A stretch of DNA of 64,000 nucleotides from Flavihumibacter cheonanensis (GCF_022352215.1 NZ_JAKRWF010000001.1:496001-560000), one strand, 5' to 3'. Positions 50,753 through 60,011 are shown, numbered from the stretch's first letter. Notes: generated by a model from the letters alone, not told the origin. Numbers and translations are program-made.

Positions 50753-52372
50753 ATGACCCATACAACCAGTCAGTCTTCTGTTAGTAGTCTGCCGTATGCA
50801 GCCACCGGATTTTATAACGATATCGTACTGGATTATGTAAGTGGAGATGAAAAACTTCGTCCATTTTATCAGCATCCTGTTAGCTGGGAGGGTGTGGATG
50901 CAGCAATGAAAGCACGTGCCCTGGCTCCTGTGAACCGGAAGGTACTGGTGGAAGCATTGGAACAGCAATACAAATCGGCCGGACTAAATGGTGATGCAGC
51001 AGTTGATTCGGCAATCCAATTATTGGCACAGCCCACTACCTATACAATTTGTGCGGCGCATCAGCCCAATATTTTTACGGGATATTTATATTTCATATAT
51101 AAAATTCTGCATGCGATCAGGCTTGCTGAAAGTTTGAGGGATCGTTATCCAACGTCCTCTTTTGTACCGGTTTTTTATATGGGCAGTGAGGATGCAGACC
51201 TGGATGAACTGGGAAAAATCAATCTGGGCGGGGAGAAGCTTGTTTGGAATACAAATCAGAAGGGAGCTGTTGGACGTATGCAAACAAAAGGGCTTGAACC
51301 TTTACTTCAACGAATAGAGGGGCAACTTTCTGTTCTTCCTTATGGTCCGCAATTAATGGAACTGCTACGAACAGCTTATCTTGGTTCAAAGGATATACAA
51401 ACCGCCACCTTCCACCTGGTGCATGAATTATTCAGGCAATATGGATTGGTGGTGCTGATCGCTGATCAACCGGATTTAAAAAGAATCATGCAGCCGGTAT
51501 TTGAAGATGATCTCTTTAATCAAACGGCATCTGCCATAGTAACGGATACGGTTAGTCGCTTAACAACTTCCTATAAAGTACAGGCCAATCCTCGTTCCAT
51601 TAATTTATTTTATTTGAAAGATGATATCCGAAACCGGATTGAAAGAACGGAGAATGGGTTTGCGGTAGTAGATACCGGAATTGAGTTTACAGTGGCGGAA
51701 ATGAAAAACGAGTTGGAGCAATTTCCTGAACGGTTCAGTCCGAATGTAATCCTTCGTGGTTTGTACCAGGAAACGATTCTACCCAATATCGCTTTTATAG
51801 GGGGTGGGGGAGAATTGGCTTATTGGCTTGAATTGAAAGAGTTGTTTCAGCATTACAAAGTTCCCTATCCTGTTCAGGTGTTGCGTAATTCATTTTTACT
51901 GGTACCGGAAAACCTGGCGGCCAAAATTGATCGCATGGGCTTTACCCTTCCTGATTTTTTTCAGCCAACGGATGAATTGATGAATCAACTGGTGAAACGT
52001 GATAGTTCTGTACAGGTGCATTTAAGTTCAGAGTTGCGTGATTCGCAAGCCTTTTATCAGCATCTTCAAAACCTTGCCGGAAAAATAGATACCACGTTGG
52101 TGCCCCATGTGCAGGCATTGGAAAAACAAATGCTGCATCGGTTAAAGGAACTGGAGAAAAAAATGCTTCGTGCTGAAAAAAGAAAATTCAGTGATCAGTC
52201 GCGCCAGTTACAAGCTATTCGAAACATCCTTTTTCCCAATAATGCATTACAGGAAAGAGTAGAGAATTTTCTGCCTTACTATGCGCAGCATGGGCCGGCA
52301 TTTATTGATAAAATCTATTCTGAAAGCCCGCCATTGGAACAGGCATTTAGAATTGTGAAGTATGAATTGTGA
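50753..52372 (+). CDS. bshC: Bacillithiol biosynthesis cysteine-adding enzyme BshC
   Basis: A protein of 539 residues from the ATG at 50753 (MTHTTSQSSVSSLPYAATGF); a longer open frame upstream is not needed. It adds cysteine to glucosamine-malate as the last step of bacillithiol synthesis. Family patterns: AAHQPNIFTGYLYFIYKI, PVFYMGSEDADLDELG, IAFIGGGGELAYWLELKELF, and a long coiled coil near 440-485 (ALEKQMLHRLKELEKKMLRAEK). The stop codon and the last residues (IVKYEL) lie in a 7-base repeat array, so the tail is probably not ancestral. bshA and bshB are not in the window. Confidence 0.94.
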   Translation: MTHTTSQSSVSSLPYAATGFYNDIVLDYVSGDEKLRPFYQHPVSWEGVDAAMKARALAPVNRKVLVEALEQQYKSAGLNGDAAVDSAIQLLAQPTTYTICAAHQPNIFTGYLYFIYKILHAIRLAESLRDRYPTSSFVPVFYMGSEDADLDELGKINLGGEKLVWNTNQKGAVGRMQTKGLEPLLQRIEGQLSVLPYGPQLMELLRTAYLGSKDIQTATFHLVHELFRQYGLVVLIADQPDLKRIMQPVFEDDLFNQTASAIVTDTVSRLTTSYKVQANPRSINLFYLKDDIRNRIERTENGFAVVDTGIEFTVAEMKNELEQFPERFSPNVILRGLYQETILPNIAFIGGGGELAYWLELKELFQHYKVPYPVQVLRNSFLLVPENLAAKIDRMGFTLPDFFQPTDELMNQLVKRDSSVQVHLSSELRDSQAFYQHLQNLAGKIDTTLVPHVQALEKQMLHRLKELEKKMLRAEKRKFSDQSRQLQAIRNILFPNNALQERVENFLPYYAQHGPAFIDKIYSESPPLEQAFRIVKYEL

Positions 52373-52456
52373 AGTATGAATTAGAACCTAACACGTAATC
52401 CTGATTCTCAATTCATACTTCATAATTCTCACTTCTTACTTCATAAATCATACTTG
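52350..52456. repeat. Opposed heptamer arrays between bshC and purE, forming a hairpin
   Basis: Plus strand, 52350-52384: GAATTGT GAAGTAT, then GAATTGT GAAGTAT, then GAATTAG. From 52401 to 52456 eight units run on the minus strand (GAAGTAA, GAAGTGA, GAATTAT, GAAGTAT and others). Each contains the stop of the gene it follows: bshC at 52370-52372 and purE at 52441-52443. The arms at 52364-52382 and 52410-52428 are complementary over 19 bp with one G-U pair. Confidence 0.9.
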
Positions 52457-52968
52457 TTGGGGTTTCCGTTTTGCTTTAGTTTTTCCACTTTTGCCAATAC
52501 TTCTGATTCGAGTTGTTGCTTGTAGGCAGTTACTTTATCACCAATAGAGCTGTCAAAGGCACCGATCATGGTAGCGGCGAGAATACCTGCGTTTTTAGCT
52601 GCATTAAGGGCGACCGTTGCTACCGGTATACCATTTGGCATTTGAAGTATAGATAAAACGGAATCCCATCCATCGATGGAATTAGATGATTTGATCGGAA
52701 CACCTATTACCGGAAGGGAGGTGATGGAAGCTACCATTCCAGGAAGATGCGCTGCGCCACCTGCTCCTGCTATAATAATCTTCAGTCCTCTTTCTCTTGC
52801 GGTTTGCGCATAACTAACCATTCTGAGCGGGGTCCTGTGAGCAGAAACCACGGTCAGTTCATAGGCAATTCCAAATTCAGTTAAAATATCTGCTGCAGCC
52901 TGCATAATGGGAAGATCAGAATCGGATCCCATAATGATGCCTACCTGTGGATTGGTGGAAGTTGACAT
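52441..52968 (-). CDS. purE: N5-carboxyaminoimidazole ribonucleotide mutase
   Basis: A protein of 175 residues that converts N5-CAIR to CAIR in purine synthesis (class I PurE). Family motifs: GIIMGSDSDLPIMQAA, VVSAHRTPLRMV and IAGAGGAAHLPGMVAS, which form the active-site loops. Length is normal. The stop codon and the last residues (NKYDL) lie in a 7-base repeat array. Its partner purK is 5.7 kb upstream on the same strand, separated by an RND efflux operon. It starts 41 bases after the TolC-family gene and may be read from the efflux operon. Confidence 0.96.
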   Translation of the reverse strand: MSTSTNPQVGIIMGSDSDLPIMQAAADILTEFGIAYELTVVSAHRTPLRMVSYAQTARERGLKIIIAGAGGAAHLPGMVASITSLPVIGVPIKSSNSIDGWDSVLSILQMPNGIPVATVALNAAKNAGILAATMIGAFDSSIGDKVTAYKQQLESEVLAKVEKLKQNGNPNKYDL

Positions 52969-53009
52969 ATAGAATGGCGGGTTTTTGTTTGCGCAAAGAA
53001 CCGGAATTT

Positions 53010-54326
53010 CTAGTATTCAGTCACACCTTTTAAGCGCATTAATTCAATTTCAGCCAGTTTGGCATTGAATCGGGCTGCGATCAGCCGGTTATAACCATCT
53101 GCCAGGCTGATTTGTGCTTCTCTTAATTCAAGGTAGGTGCTAACTCCCTGTTTGAATCGTTCCAATGCGATGAATACATTTTCCTTGGCCAGTAGTATGT
53201 TATCCTCTTCCAGGGCCAGGTTCTTCTTTTGCAACTCATAATCGCGAAACGCATTGTTGATCTGCACGTCCAGCAGCGTACGGGTATTATCCAGTAACAA
53301 TTCCTGCTGCATGATACCGATCCTGGCTTGTTGTTGCAGCCGTTTGGCATTCAAGCCATTCAGTATTGGTAAGGTTACACTAAGTCCGTAATTAAAGCCC
53401 AGGTTTCGGTTGAAGAGCGGTGTAAAGTTATTGATAACAGCCTGGTTGGTCAATCGGTTCAGGTTATAAGCCGAATTGAAACTGACAACAGGATATCTGT
53501 CTCCAACCCTTTCTTTATATACCAGTTTGGCAATATCGATGTTTTTGCGGGCCAGAAGTAATTGCGGACTTTGATTTTCCAGATCGGTCCGGATTTCATC
53601 GAGCGTAAGATCCTGCCTAATAGGGATGGAATCCACTACCTCGTACACAGCGTTCTTATCGAACCCAATCAATTGGTTAAGCTGTTCTTTTAATTGTTCT
53701 ATTAAGGTGTTTTGCTGGTATTGCGAGGCGGTAAATGCATTCAGATCTACTTTGGCCTGCAATAATTCTGGTTTTGCTCCAAGTCCAACACTCAATTTTT
53801 TATCAGCCAGCTTCACTCTTTCCTCGCTGATACTCTTTTGTTCTAGAATGGCTTTCAATTGTTGCTTTTGGCGAACAATATTATAGTAATTGCTGATCAC
53901 CGCTGCCGTTGTATTCACCACCTGGTTACGCAATGAGAGGATGCCCAGTTTTTCAATTTCGGCTACTCGTTCCCGTGTTGCGAACATCTTGAATCCATCG
54001 AATAACGTAAGGTTCATGTTAAGGGATGCCTGCAGGGTACTAGAACGCAATCCCGAAGTATCTCTCTTTGAACCATTGGCCAATTCCTGTTTTTGGGCAT
54101 TGGTATTCCAGACTTTGGTAGCTGTACCATTGAATCTAGGGAGAAAGGCGGCCCATGCATAATCGTTGTCCAATGCAAAGGAACTGGAGTCGTTTTTTGC
54201 CAACCGGATATCATAATTATTCCGGAGTGCGAGGTCTACGGCTGCATCCACTGTCAGCACCTGCTGTGCCATGCTTTGGTTCAGGGAAAGAATAGCAAGT
54301 AGTATTAAAAGTAAGCTGCGTGTCAT
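53010..54326 (-). CDS. TolC-family outer-membrane efflux protein
   Basis: A protein of 438 residues from the ATG at 54326 with a signal peptide (MTRSLLLILLAILSLNQSMAQ); a longer open frame upstream is not needed. Two repeats of the OEP domain with long amphipathic helices (ITEEEL-like stretches such as RQKQQLKAILEQKSISEERVKLADKKL). It forms the outer-membrane trimer channel of the efflux pump. It starts 16 bases after the RND gene stop and is the third gene of the MFP-RND-OEP operon. It ends 41 bases before purE. Confidence 0.93.
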   Translation of the reverse strand: MTRSLLLILLAILSLNQSMAQQVLTVDAAVDLALRNNYDIRLAKNDSSSFALDNDYAWAAFLPRFNGTATKVWNTNAQKQELANGSKRDTSGLRSSTLQASLNMNLTLFDGFKMFATRERVAEIEKLGILSLRNQVVNTTAAVISNYYNIVRQKQQLKAILEQKSISEERVKLADKKLSVGLGAKPELLQAKVDLNAFTASQYQQNTLIEQLKEQLNQLIGFDKNAVYEVVDSIPIRQDLTLDEIRTDLENQSPQLLLARKNIDIAKLVYKERVGDRYPVVSFNSAYNLNRLTNQAVINNFTPLFNRNLGFNYGLSVTLPILNGLNAKRLQQQARIGIMQQELLLDNTRTLLDVQINNAFRDYELQKKNLALEEDNILLAKENVFIALERFKQGVSTYLELREAQISLADGYNRLIAARFNAKLAEIELMRLKGVTEY

Positions 54327-54342
54327 AAAACTGTTCGATTGA

Positions 54343-57300
54343 TCAGGCAGATACCGGAACGGTAACAACCTCATCGAGTTCACTATGCATTTTTTTCTTG
54401 GAAGATAAATAGGAATACATGGCTGGAATCACATAAAGAGTCAGGATCAGTGAAAACATGATCCCTCCGGTGATTACAATACCTAATGGAATACGGCTGG
54501 TGGAAGCAGCTCCCAGGGAAAGTGCCAGGGGTAAAGCTCCCAGTGCCATAGCCAGACTGGTCATCAGAATGGGGCGCAGCCTGCTTACTGCCGCATCAAT
54601 CACTGCCGGAGCTTTTGCCATTCCTTCCATGCGTTTGTGGTTGGCAAATTCCACGATAAGGATACCATTTTTGGTAACCAGTCCGATCAGCATGATCATC
54701 CCGATCTGTGAAAAGATATTGAGGGTTTGGTCAAAGATCCACAAGGCAATCAGTGCCCCGGCAATCGCTAGCGGAACGGTAAACATGATAATGAATGGAT
54801 CAATAAAACTTTCAAATTGCGCAGCAAGGATCAGAAAAATCAATCCCAACGCCAGCAGGAATGCAAAACTGGTATTGCTGGAGCTTTCCTGGAAATCCCG
54901 GGATGATCCGGATAGAGCTGTTGAGAAGCTCTCATCCAGTAGCCCATCTGCGATACGCTCCATTTCCTTTATCCCATCACCGATGGTTTTGCCAGGTGCG
55001 AGTCCGGCTGAAACTGTTGCTGATTTATATCGGTTAAAGTGATAGATTGTAGGAGGGGTAGTCTCTTCTTCAAAACTTACAATATTATCCAGGGATACTA
55101 CCTGACCGGTAGAACTGCGTACATATACTGTTTTCAAATCAGTTGGCTCATCCCGATCATTTCTGGCAAGCTGTCCGATAACCTGGTATTGTTTACCGTC
55201 TTTGGTAAAATAGCCGAGTCGACGATTGCTGAGCGCCAATTGCAGTGTGGATGAAATATCTTCGACTGAAATACCAAGCTGACTTGCTTTAAGACGATCT
55301 ATATTCAGGCGCAGTTCAGGCTTGTTGAATTTCAAATCGGCATCTACTCCCTGGAATACCGGGCTGCGGTTGGCTTCTTCCAGGAATTTTGGAAGTACTT
55401 CCCGGATTTTTTCAAAGTTTACGTTCTGAATTACAAATTGAACCGGTAAGCCGCCTCTTCTGTTCACCTGAATAGTCTGCTCCTGGATTGCGAAAGCGCG
55501 ACCTTCATTAAACCTTCCCAGGTTACGGTTTACCATATCTACAATCTGTTGCTGACTTCGAACTCTCTCATCTGGATCCACCAGGGTCATCCGCAGAAAA
55601 CCGGTATTTACTGAACCTGTTCCTGAAAAACCGGGAGCAGTAACGGTGATCATTACACGCTTTTCAGGAACAGAATCGAGCATGAATCTTCCGATCCGGT
55701 CAATATAACTATCCATATAGTCAAAGGAGGTTCCTTCGGGTGCGGTTATAGATAGCCTGAACTGGCTGCGATCTTCCATAGGAGCAAGTTCCGACTGCAT
55801 ATTAGTGCCAATAAAATATATGGCGGCAAAACATATGCCGATGATCAGGAAGGCAATCCAGCGCACCCGCATAAAACCGGTCAGGGTGCGGCGATACAGA
55901 TTTTCCATTCCCACGAAAAAAGGTTCTGTTTTCCGATAAAACCAGGATGGTTTTTGAGATTTTCGGGTGAGCTTTACGTTTAGTACAGGTGTGAGGGTTA
56001 GCGAAACAAATGCCGAAATCAATACTGCCCCAGCAACTACAATTCCAAATTCTCGGAAGAGTCTTCCAACAAATCCTTCCAGGAAAACGATCGGCAGGAA
56101 TACCACGGCGAGTGTAATGGAGGTAGCAATTACTGCAAAGTAAATTTCTTTTGAGCCTTCCTTTGCAGCCTGCCATTTATCCATGCCCTTCTCCATTTTT
56201 TTGAAGATATTTTCTGTAACCACAATCCCATCATCTACCACCAGGCCGGTTGCCAGTACAATTGCCAGCAGGGTCAGTACATTGATGGTAAACCCAAACA
56301 GGTACATGATGAAAAAGGCTCCAATCAATGACACAGGGATATCAATAAGCGGACGAATGGCTATGATCCAGTCGCGGAAAAAGAAATAAATAATCAATAC
56401 CACCAATACAAATGCAATGATCAGTGTTTCTTCCACTTCCAATATGGAGCGCTTGATAAATTTCGTCTGATCCAGTGCGATGTCAAGTGAAATATCCTCC
56501 GGTACATCCTTTTTAATCTGTTCATAACGTTTGTAGAACTCATCACTGATGGCTACATAATTGGAACCGGGCTGTGGTACCAGGGCCAGGGCTATCATTG
56601 GAATAGTACTTTCTTTTAGTACGGTTTCTTCATTCTCTGGCCCTAATACAGCTTCACCAATATCTTTTAGTTTGATATCGGAGCCTCCCACATTTTTTAC
56701 AATGATATTATTGAATTCTTCTTCAGTATTAAGCAAGCCAAAGGTTCGAACGGAAAGTTCAGTAGCATTACCGGATATTTTACCGGAGGGTAATTCAATG
56801 TTTTGGGTTCTTAAAGCTGTTTGCACATCACCCGGCGTTAAACCATAGGCAGATAATTTAGCCGGATCGAACCAAATCCGCATGGCATATCGTTTCTCCC
56901 CCCAGATCTGGATGCCGCTTACGCCAGGAATGGTTTGCAGTCGCTCCAACAGGTTATTAGTGGCATATTCTGTTACCTGTAACTGGTTGCGTGTATTACT
57001 CTGAACAGTCATGGAGATAATCACATCAGAGCTTGCATCTGCTTTGGATACAACCGGGGGGGCATCCAGATCATCTGGCAATGAGCGCACAGCTTGTGAA
57101 ACTTTATCCCGCACATCATTGGCGGCGGCTTCCAGGTCGATGGACAAATCAAACTCAACGGTAATATTCGATGTGCCCTGGCTGCTGCTGGAAGTAATAT
57201 TTTTTACACCGGCAATTCCATTCACGGCTTTTTCCAGGGGCTCTGTTATCTGTGATTCAATGATATCAGCGTTGGCCCCGGGGTAGGAGGTTCGAACGTT

Positions 57301-57435
57301 AACAACAGGAGGATCAATTGCCGGGTAATCCCGAACCCCCAGAAATTTGTAACCGATCAATCCGAAAACGATGATCACCACATTCATCACGATGGCCAGA
57401 ACCGGCCTCCGCAAACTCAGTTCGGATATATTCAT
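54343..57435 (-). CDS. RND efflux transporter, HAE1/AcrB-like
   Basis: A protein of 1030 residues, normal for an AcrB-like pump. Twelve membrane segments in two sets of six, separated by two large periplasmic loops. The proton-relay aspartates are seen in LATGLVVDDGIVVTENIFKKME (TM4). N-terminal LSLRRPVLAIVMNVVIIVFGL is typical. It exports hydrophobic or amphiphilic compounds using the proton gradient, drawing substrates from the periplasm with the MFP adaptor and TolC-like channel. Middle gene of the efflux operon, six bases after the MFP gene. Confidence 0.96.
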   Translation of the reverse strand: MNISELSLRRPVLAIVMNVVIIVFGLIGYKFLGVRDYPAIDPPVVNVRTSYPGANADIIESQITEPLEKAVNGIAGVKNITSSSSQGTSNITVEFDLSIDLEAAANDVRDKVSQAVRSLPDDLDAPPVVSKADASSDVIISMTVQSNTRNQLQVTEYATNNLLERLQTIPGVSGIQIWGEKRYAMRIWFDPAKLSAYGLTPGDVQTALRTQNIELPSGKISGNATELSVRTFGLLNTEEEFNNIIVKNVGGSDIKLKDIGEAVLGPENEETVLKESTIPMIALALVPQPGSNYVAISDEFYKRYEQIKKDVPEDISLDIALDQTKFIKRSILEVEETLIIAFVLVVLIIYFFFRDWIIAIRPLIDIPVSLIGAFFIMYLFGFTINVLTLLAIVLATGLVVDDGIVVTENIFKKMEKGMDKWQAAKEGSKEIYFAVIATSITLAVVFLPIVFLEGFVGRLFREFGIVVAGAVLISAFVSLTLTPVLNVKLTRKSQKPSWFYRKTEPFFVGMENLYRRTLTGFMRVRWIAFLIIGICFAAIYFIGTNMQSELAPMEDRSQFRLSITAPEGTSFDYMDSYIDRIGRFMLDSVPEKRVMITVTAPGFSGTGSVNTGFLRMTLVDPDERVRSQQQIVDMVNRNLGRFNEGRAFAIQEQTIQVNRRGGLPVQFVIQNVNFEKIREVLPKFLEEANRSPVFQGVDADLKFNKPELRLNIDRLKASQLGISVEDISSTLQLALSNRRLGYFTKDGKQYQVIGQLARNDRDEPTDLKTVYVRSSTGQVVSLDNIVSFEEETTPPTIYHFNRYKSATVSAGLAPGKTIGDGIKEMERIADGLLDESFSTALSGSSRDFQESSSNTSFAFLLALGLIFLILAAQFESFIDPFIIMFTVPLAIAGALIALWIFDQTLNIFSQIGMIMLIGLVTKNGILIVEFANHKRMEGMAKAPAVIDAAVSRLRPILMTSLAMALGALPLALSLGAASTSRIPLGIVITGGIMFSLILTLYVIPAMYSYLSSKKKMHSELDEVVTVPVSA

Positions 57436-57441
57436 GGCTGC

Positions 57442-58512
57442 TTAATTAAGTTTGGATATGGCAATTTTGGCTTCCGGTTTAATGGAAAGCAGGCCGGTTG
57501 TTACTATGGTATCTCCCACTTTCAATCCGTCAATAATCTGGACATAACTGCTATCTCTTACACCGGTTGTAACGGTTTCAAATACGGCAGTACCATCCCT
57601 GTAAACAATCACTTTTTTGAATCTCGCCTGGGGTATTACAGCCTGGGTTGGGATCATCAGCGCATTGTTATCTTTTCCGAAATCAAGTTGCACTTTAGCG
57701 AAAGCACCTGGTATCAGTTGGGGAGCTTTACCCTGCACTACAGCACGGATGCGCAGGCTTCTGCTTTCTTCCATGACTGCTTCTTCAGTTGCCAGTACTT
57801 TTGCCGGTATCGTTTTGTCCAGTCCTTCAACACTGAATCTTACCATTGAGCCTGCTTTGATGCGGCTGCTGTATTTTTCCGGCACAGTGAACTCCAGTTT
57901 CAATTCATTTTCCTGTCGGATATTCGTAATCAGCGTAGCTGGTGTTACATAGGCACCAAGGCTCACATTACGTAATCCAAGGCGACCGGAGAAGGGGGCT
58001 CGAATTTCAGTTTTTTCAATAGAGGTTCGGATTAATTCCATATCCGCTTTGATATTGTTTACCTGCAGTACACTCAAATCATATTCCTGCTTGCTGATAC
58101 CATCTATTTTTAGGAGTTCAGCCTGGCGACTGGCTGTTTGTTCGTAAATATTTAACTGCACCTGCAGTTTTTTTAATTGTGCCTGGAGATCATCATCATA
58201 CAATTTAACCAGCAAAGTTCCTTTACCAACCTGTTGACCTTCCCGGATATTCAATTGAGTTACCCTTCCGGAAACTTCCGGCCTTAATTCAGTTGCTTCA
58301 TAGGGCATCAGAGTACCCGGTACTTCCAGTTTTTCACTTACGGATCCGGGTTTGAGAATAAATGCCTCCACTTTTATCACTTGCGATGGCCGTGCTGATG
58401 TTCCTGCAGCTGGAGGAGCAATTTTTTTCTTGTCATCTGATTTACAGGAATTCAATCCTGCAATAAGGCCGGAGAGCAGTAAAAAAGTGAACACACTGGA
58501 TATTGATCGCAT
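57442..58512 (-). CDS. RND efflux membrane-fusion (adaptor) lipoprotein
   Basis: A protein of 356 residues. A lipoprotein signal with the lipidated Cys in GLNSCKSDDKK anchors it to the inner membrane. Adaptor parts: barrel-sandwich (VSEKLEVPGTLMPYEATELRPEVSGRV, and IRAPFSGRLGLRNVSLGAYV, a lipoyl-like half), a coiled-coil hairpin (LYDDDLQAQLKKLQVQLNIYEQTASRQAELLKIDG), and a C-terminal beta barrel. It joins the RND pump and the outer-membrane channel. First gene of the MFP-RND-OEP operon; the 164-base gap to purK upstream should contain its promoter. Confidence 0.95.
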   Translation of the reverse strand: MRSISSVFTFLLLSGLIAGLNSCKSDDKKKIAPPAAGTSARPSQVIKVEAFILKPGSVSEKLEVPGTLMPYEATELRPEVSGRVTQLNIREGQQVGKGTLLVKLYDDDLQAQLKKLQVQLNIYEQTASRQAELLKIDGISKQEYDLSVLQVNNIKADMELIRTSIEKTEIRAPFSGRLGLRNVSLGAYVTPATLITNIRQENELKLEFTVPEKYSSRIKAGSMVRFSVEGLDKTIPAKVLATEEAVMEESRSLRIRAVVQGKAPQLIPGAFAKVQLDFGKDNNALMIPTQAVIPQARFKKVIVYRDGTAVFETVTTGVRDSSYVQIIDGLKVGDTIVTTGLLSIKPEAKIAISKLN

Positions 58513-58676
58513 GAAGTTTCCCTGATTTAATGTGGGTCAATGGTAAAATTAACAGATAAATCCTGCCTAATGTTGGCTGGCTTTTCAGAAGTCGTCAAAT
58601 CACTACAGATTCCTACTTTCTTGGTATGAACGGTAATTAATCAGGATGATTGGAAAAAACAAATTAGAAATGACGA

Positions 58677-59798
58677 TTAACTCTTCACCTTTAAAATGCG
58701 TTTGATCTGGTGGGCTTTTCTTACGAGGTCATGCCTGTCCTTTCCAAGCACCGTAACATGCCCCATTTTTCTACCGGGCTTCGTTTGTTTTTTACCATAC
58801 AGGTGAACATATACGTCTTCCATATTCAATACTTCCTCCAAACCTTCATAGTTTACGTCTCCTGAATAACCGGGTTCACCAATCAGATTGACCAGGGAAG
58901 AGGGCAGGAGGGCAGTGGTAGACCCAAGTGGAAAATCCAACAGGATCCGCCATAACATATCATACTGGGAGGAGGAATGGGCTTCAATAGTATGATGACC
59001 GCTGTTATGCACCCTTGGTGCGGCTTCATTTACCAGTACTTCTCCGTCTTTGTCTATGAAGAGTTCAATTGCAAACAAACCCGGAGATTCAAGTGCTTTC
59101 ACCAGTTTCAGTGCAATAGCCTCCACTCTCCAGAGCGTTTTGTCTTCCAAATCTGCCGGAGCAATCTGGTAATCCAGCAAATTCAGATTGGGGTCAAATA
59201 CCATTTCAACAGGAGGGTAGATGGCCTGCTCTCCCTTATTATTAATAGCTACCAACACTGCAATTTCTTTTTCAATGGCTACTTTCTTTTCAAGTACACT
59301 GGGCGCATCAAAGGCCAGCTCAAATTCTTCAAATGAATGAAGCAATTGGACACCTTTTCCATCATAACCACCCTCGCCCAGTTTTTGAGCAGCCGGTAAA
59401 AATTCCAAATGGGATTTGAGTGCTTCCTTATTGGGCACCGTTACAAATGCAGCCGTTGGGATTCCATTGGCCTGGTAAAATTCTTTCTGTATTATTTTAT
59501 TCTTGATGGTTCTCAACGCAGACGGCTTCGGAATCACTTTTACACCCTCTTTTTCCAACTGTTCCAGTGCATCGACGTTTACGGATTCAATTTCGATGGT
59601 AATTGCATCCAGTTGTTTGCCAAATTGGTATACATCATCAAAGGAGCGAATATTTCCGGTTACAAAATGATGGCAGAGATGTGCTGCGGGGCAAGTGGGA
59701 TCGTTTTCCATTACCCAGGTTTCGACAGGGTAATTGGCCGCTTCCTGTAACAACATTCTACCTAATTGTCCGCCTCCAAGTATTCCAACTTTTTTCAT
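58677..59798 (-). CDS. purK: N5-carboxyaminoimidazole ribonucleotide synthase
   Basis: An ATP-grasp enzyme of 373 residues that makes N5-CAIR from AIR, bicarbonate and ATP. Family motifs: VGILGGGQLGRMLLQEAANYPV, KLGEGGYDGKGVQ (ATP-binding loop), FIDKDGEVLVNEAAPRVHNSGHHTIEA and KPGRKMGHVTVLG. Length is normal. Its partner purE lies 5.7 kb downstream, with the RND efflux operon between. It is divergent from the hppD leader region. No repeat array follows its stop. Confidence 0.97.
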   Translation of the reverse strand: MKKVGILGGGQLGRMLLQEAANYPVETWVMENDPTCPAAHLCHHFVTGNIRSFDDVYQFGKQLDAITIEIESVNVDALEQLEKEGVKVIPKPSALRTIKNKIIQKEFYQANGIPTAAFVTVPNKEALKSHLEFLPAAQKLGEGGYDGKGVQLLHSFEEFELAFDAPSVLEKKVAIEKEIAVLVAINNKGEQAIYPPVEMVFDPNLNLLDYQIAPADLEDKTLWRVEAIALKLVKALESPGLFAIELFIDKDGEVLVNEAAPRVHNSGHHTIEAHSSSQYDMLWRILLDFPLGSTTALLPSSLVNLIGEPGYSGDVNYEGLEEVLNMEDVYVHLYGKKQTKPGRKMGHVTVLGKDRHDLVRKAHQIKRILKVKS

Positions 59799-59841
59799 GG
59801 CGCAAAAATAATGATTCCGCTGCCTGCAGGTTCAGGATTCT

Positions 59842-59849
59842 TATATTTG
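59842..59849 (+). promoter_or_regulatory. -7 promoter box TATATTTG upstream of the hppD leader
   Basis: A perfect TAnnTTTG box. Transcription from it would start at about 59855, just at the start of the 32-codon frame at 59854 and 155 bases before hppD, giving a long leader. Confidence 0.55.
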
Positions 59850-59853
59850 TACC

Positions 59854-59952
59854 ATGACTCCGGATTATCCACATAAACTCTTTTCGGATCACAGACAGCA
59901 GTACTGTCTGCTGATGGAGTCATTGGCGATGGATTCAACTTCACTGGTTTAA
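59854..59952 (+). CDS. Possible 32-codon leader reading frame upstream of hppD
   Basis: ATG at 59854 to TAA at 59952: MTPDYPHKLFSDHRQQYCLL, then MESLAMDSTSLV. The start is five bases after a good -7 box, so the frame would be at the very start of the hppD mRNA. An imperfect palindrome (CAGACAG, CAGTA, CTGTCTG) lies inside it and a GC-rich hairpin follows it. This may be a leader peptide or a chance frame; there is no homology I can recognise. Confidence 0.3.
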   Translation: MTPDYPHKLFSDHRQQYCLLMESLAMDSTSLV

Positions 59953-59962
59953 GTTTTCAACA

Positions 59963-59980
59963 GGTCCGGGTTTCCGGGCC
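59963..59980 (+). promoter_or_regulatory. GC-rich hairpin in the hppD leader
   Basis: GGTCCGG and CCGGGCC form a 7-bp stem (one G-T pair) with a four-base loop, ten bases after the leader frame stop and 31 before hppD. No U-run follows, so it is not a classical terminator; it could be an mRNA regulatory structure. Confidence 0.35.
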
Positions 59981-60011
59981 CCATTCTTCATTTCTTATAC
60001 TTACCCGCAAA

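Noticed and set aside
59854-59952. The 32-codon frame as a real conserved gene
   Set aside because: No family recognised; kept only as a possible leader with low confidence.
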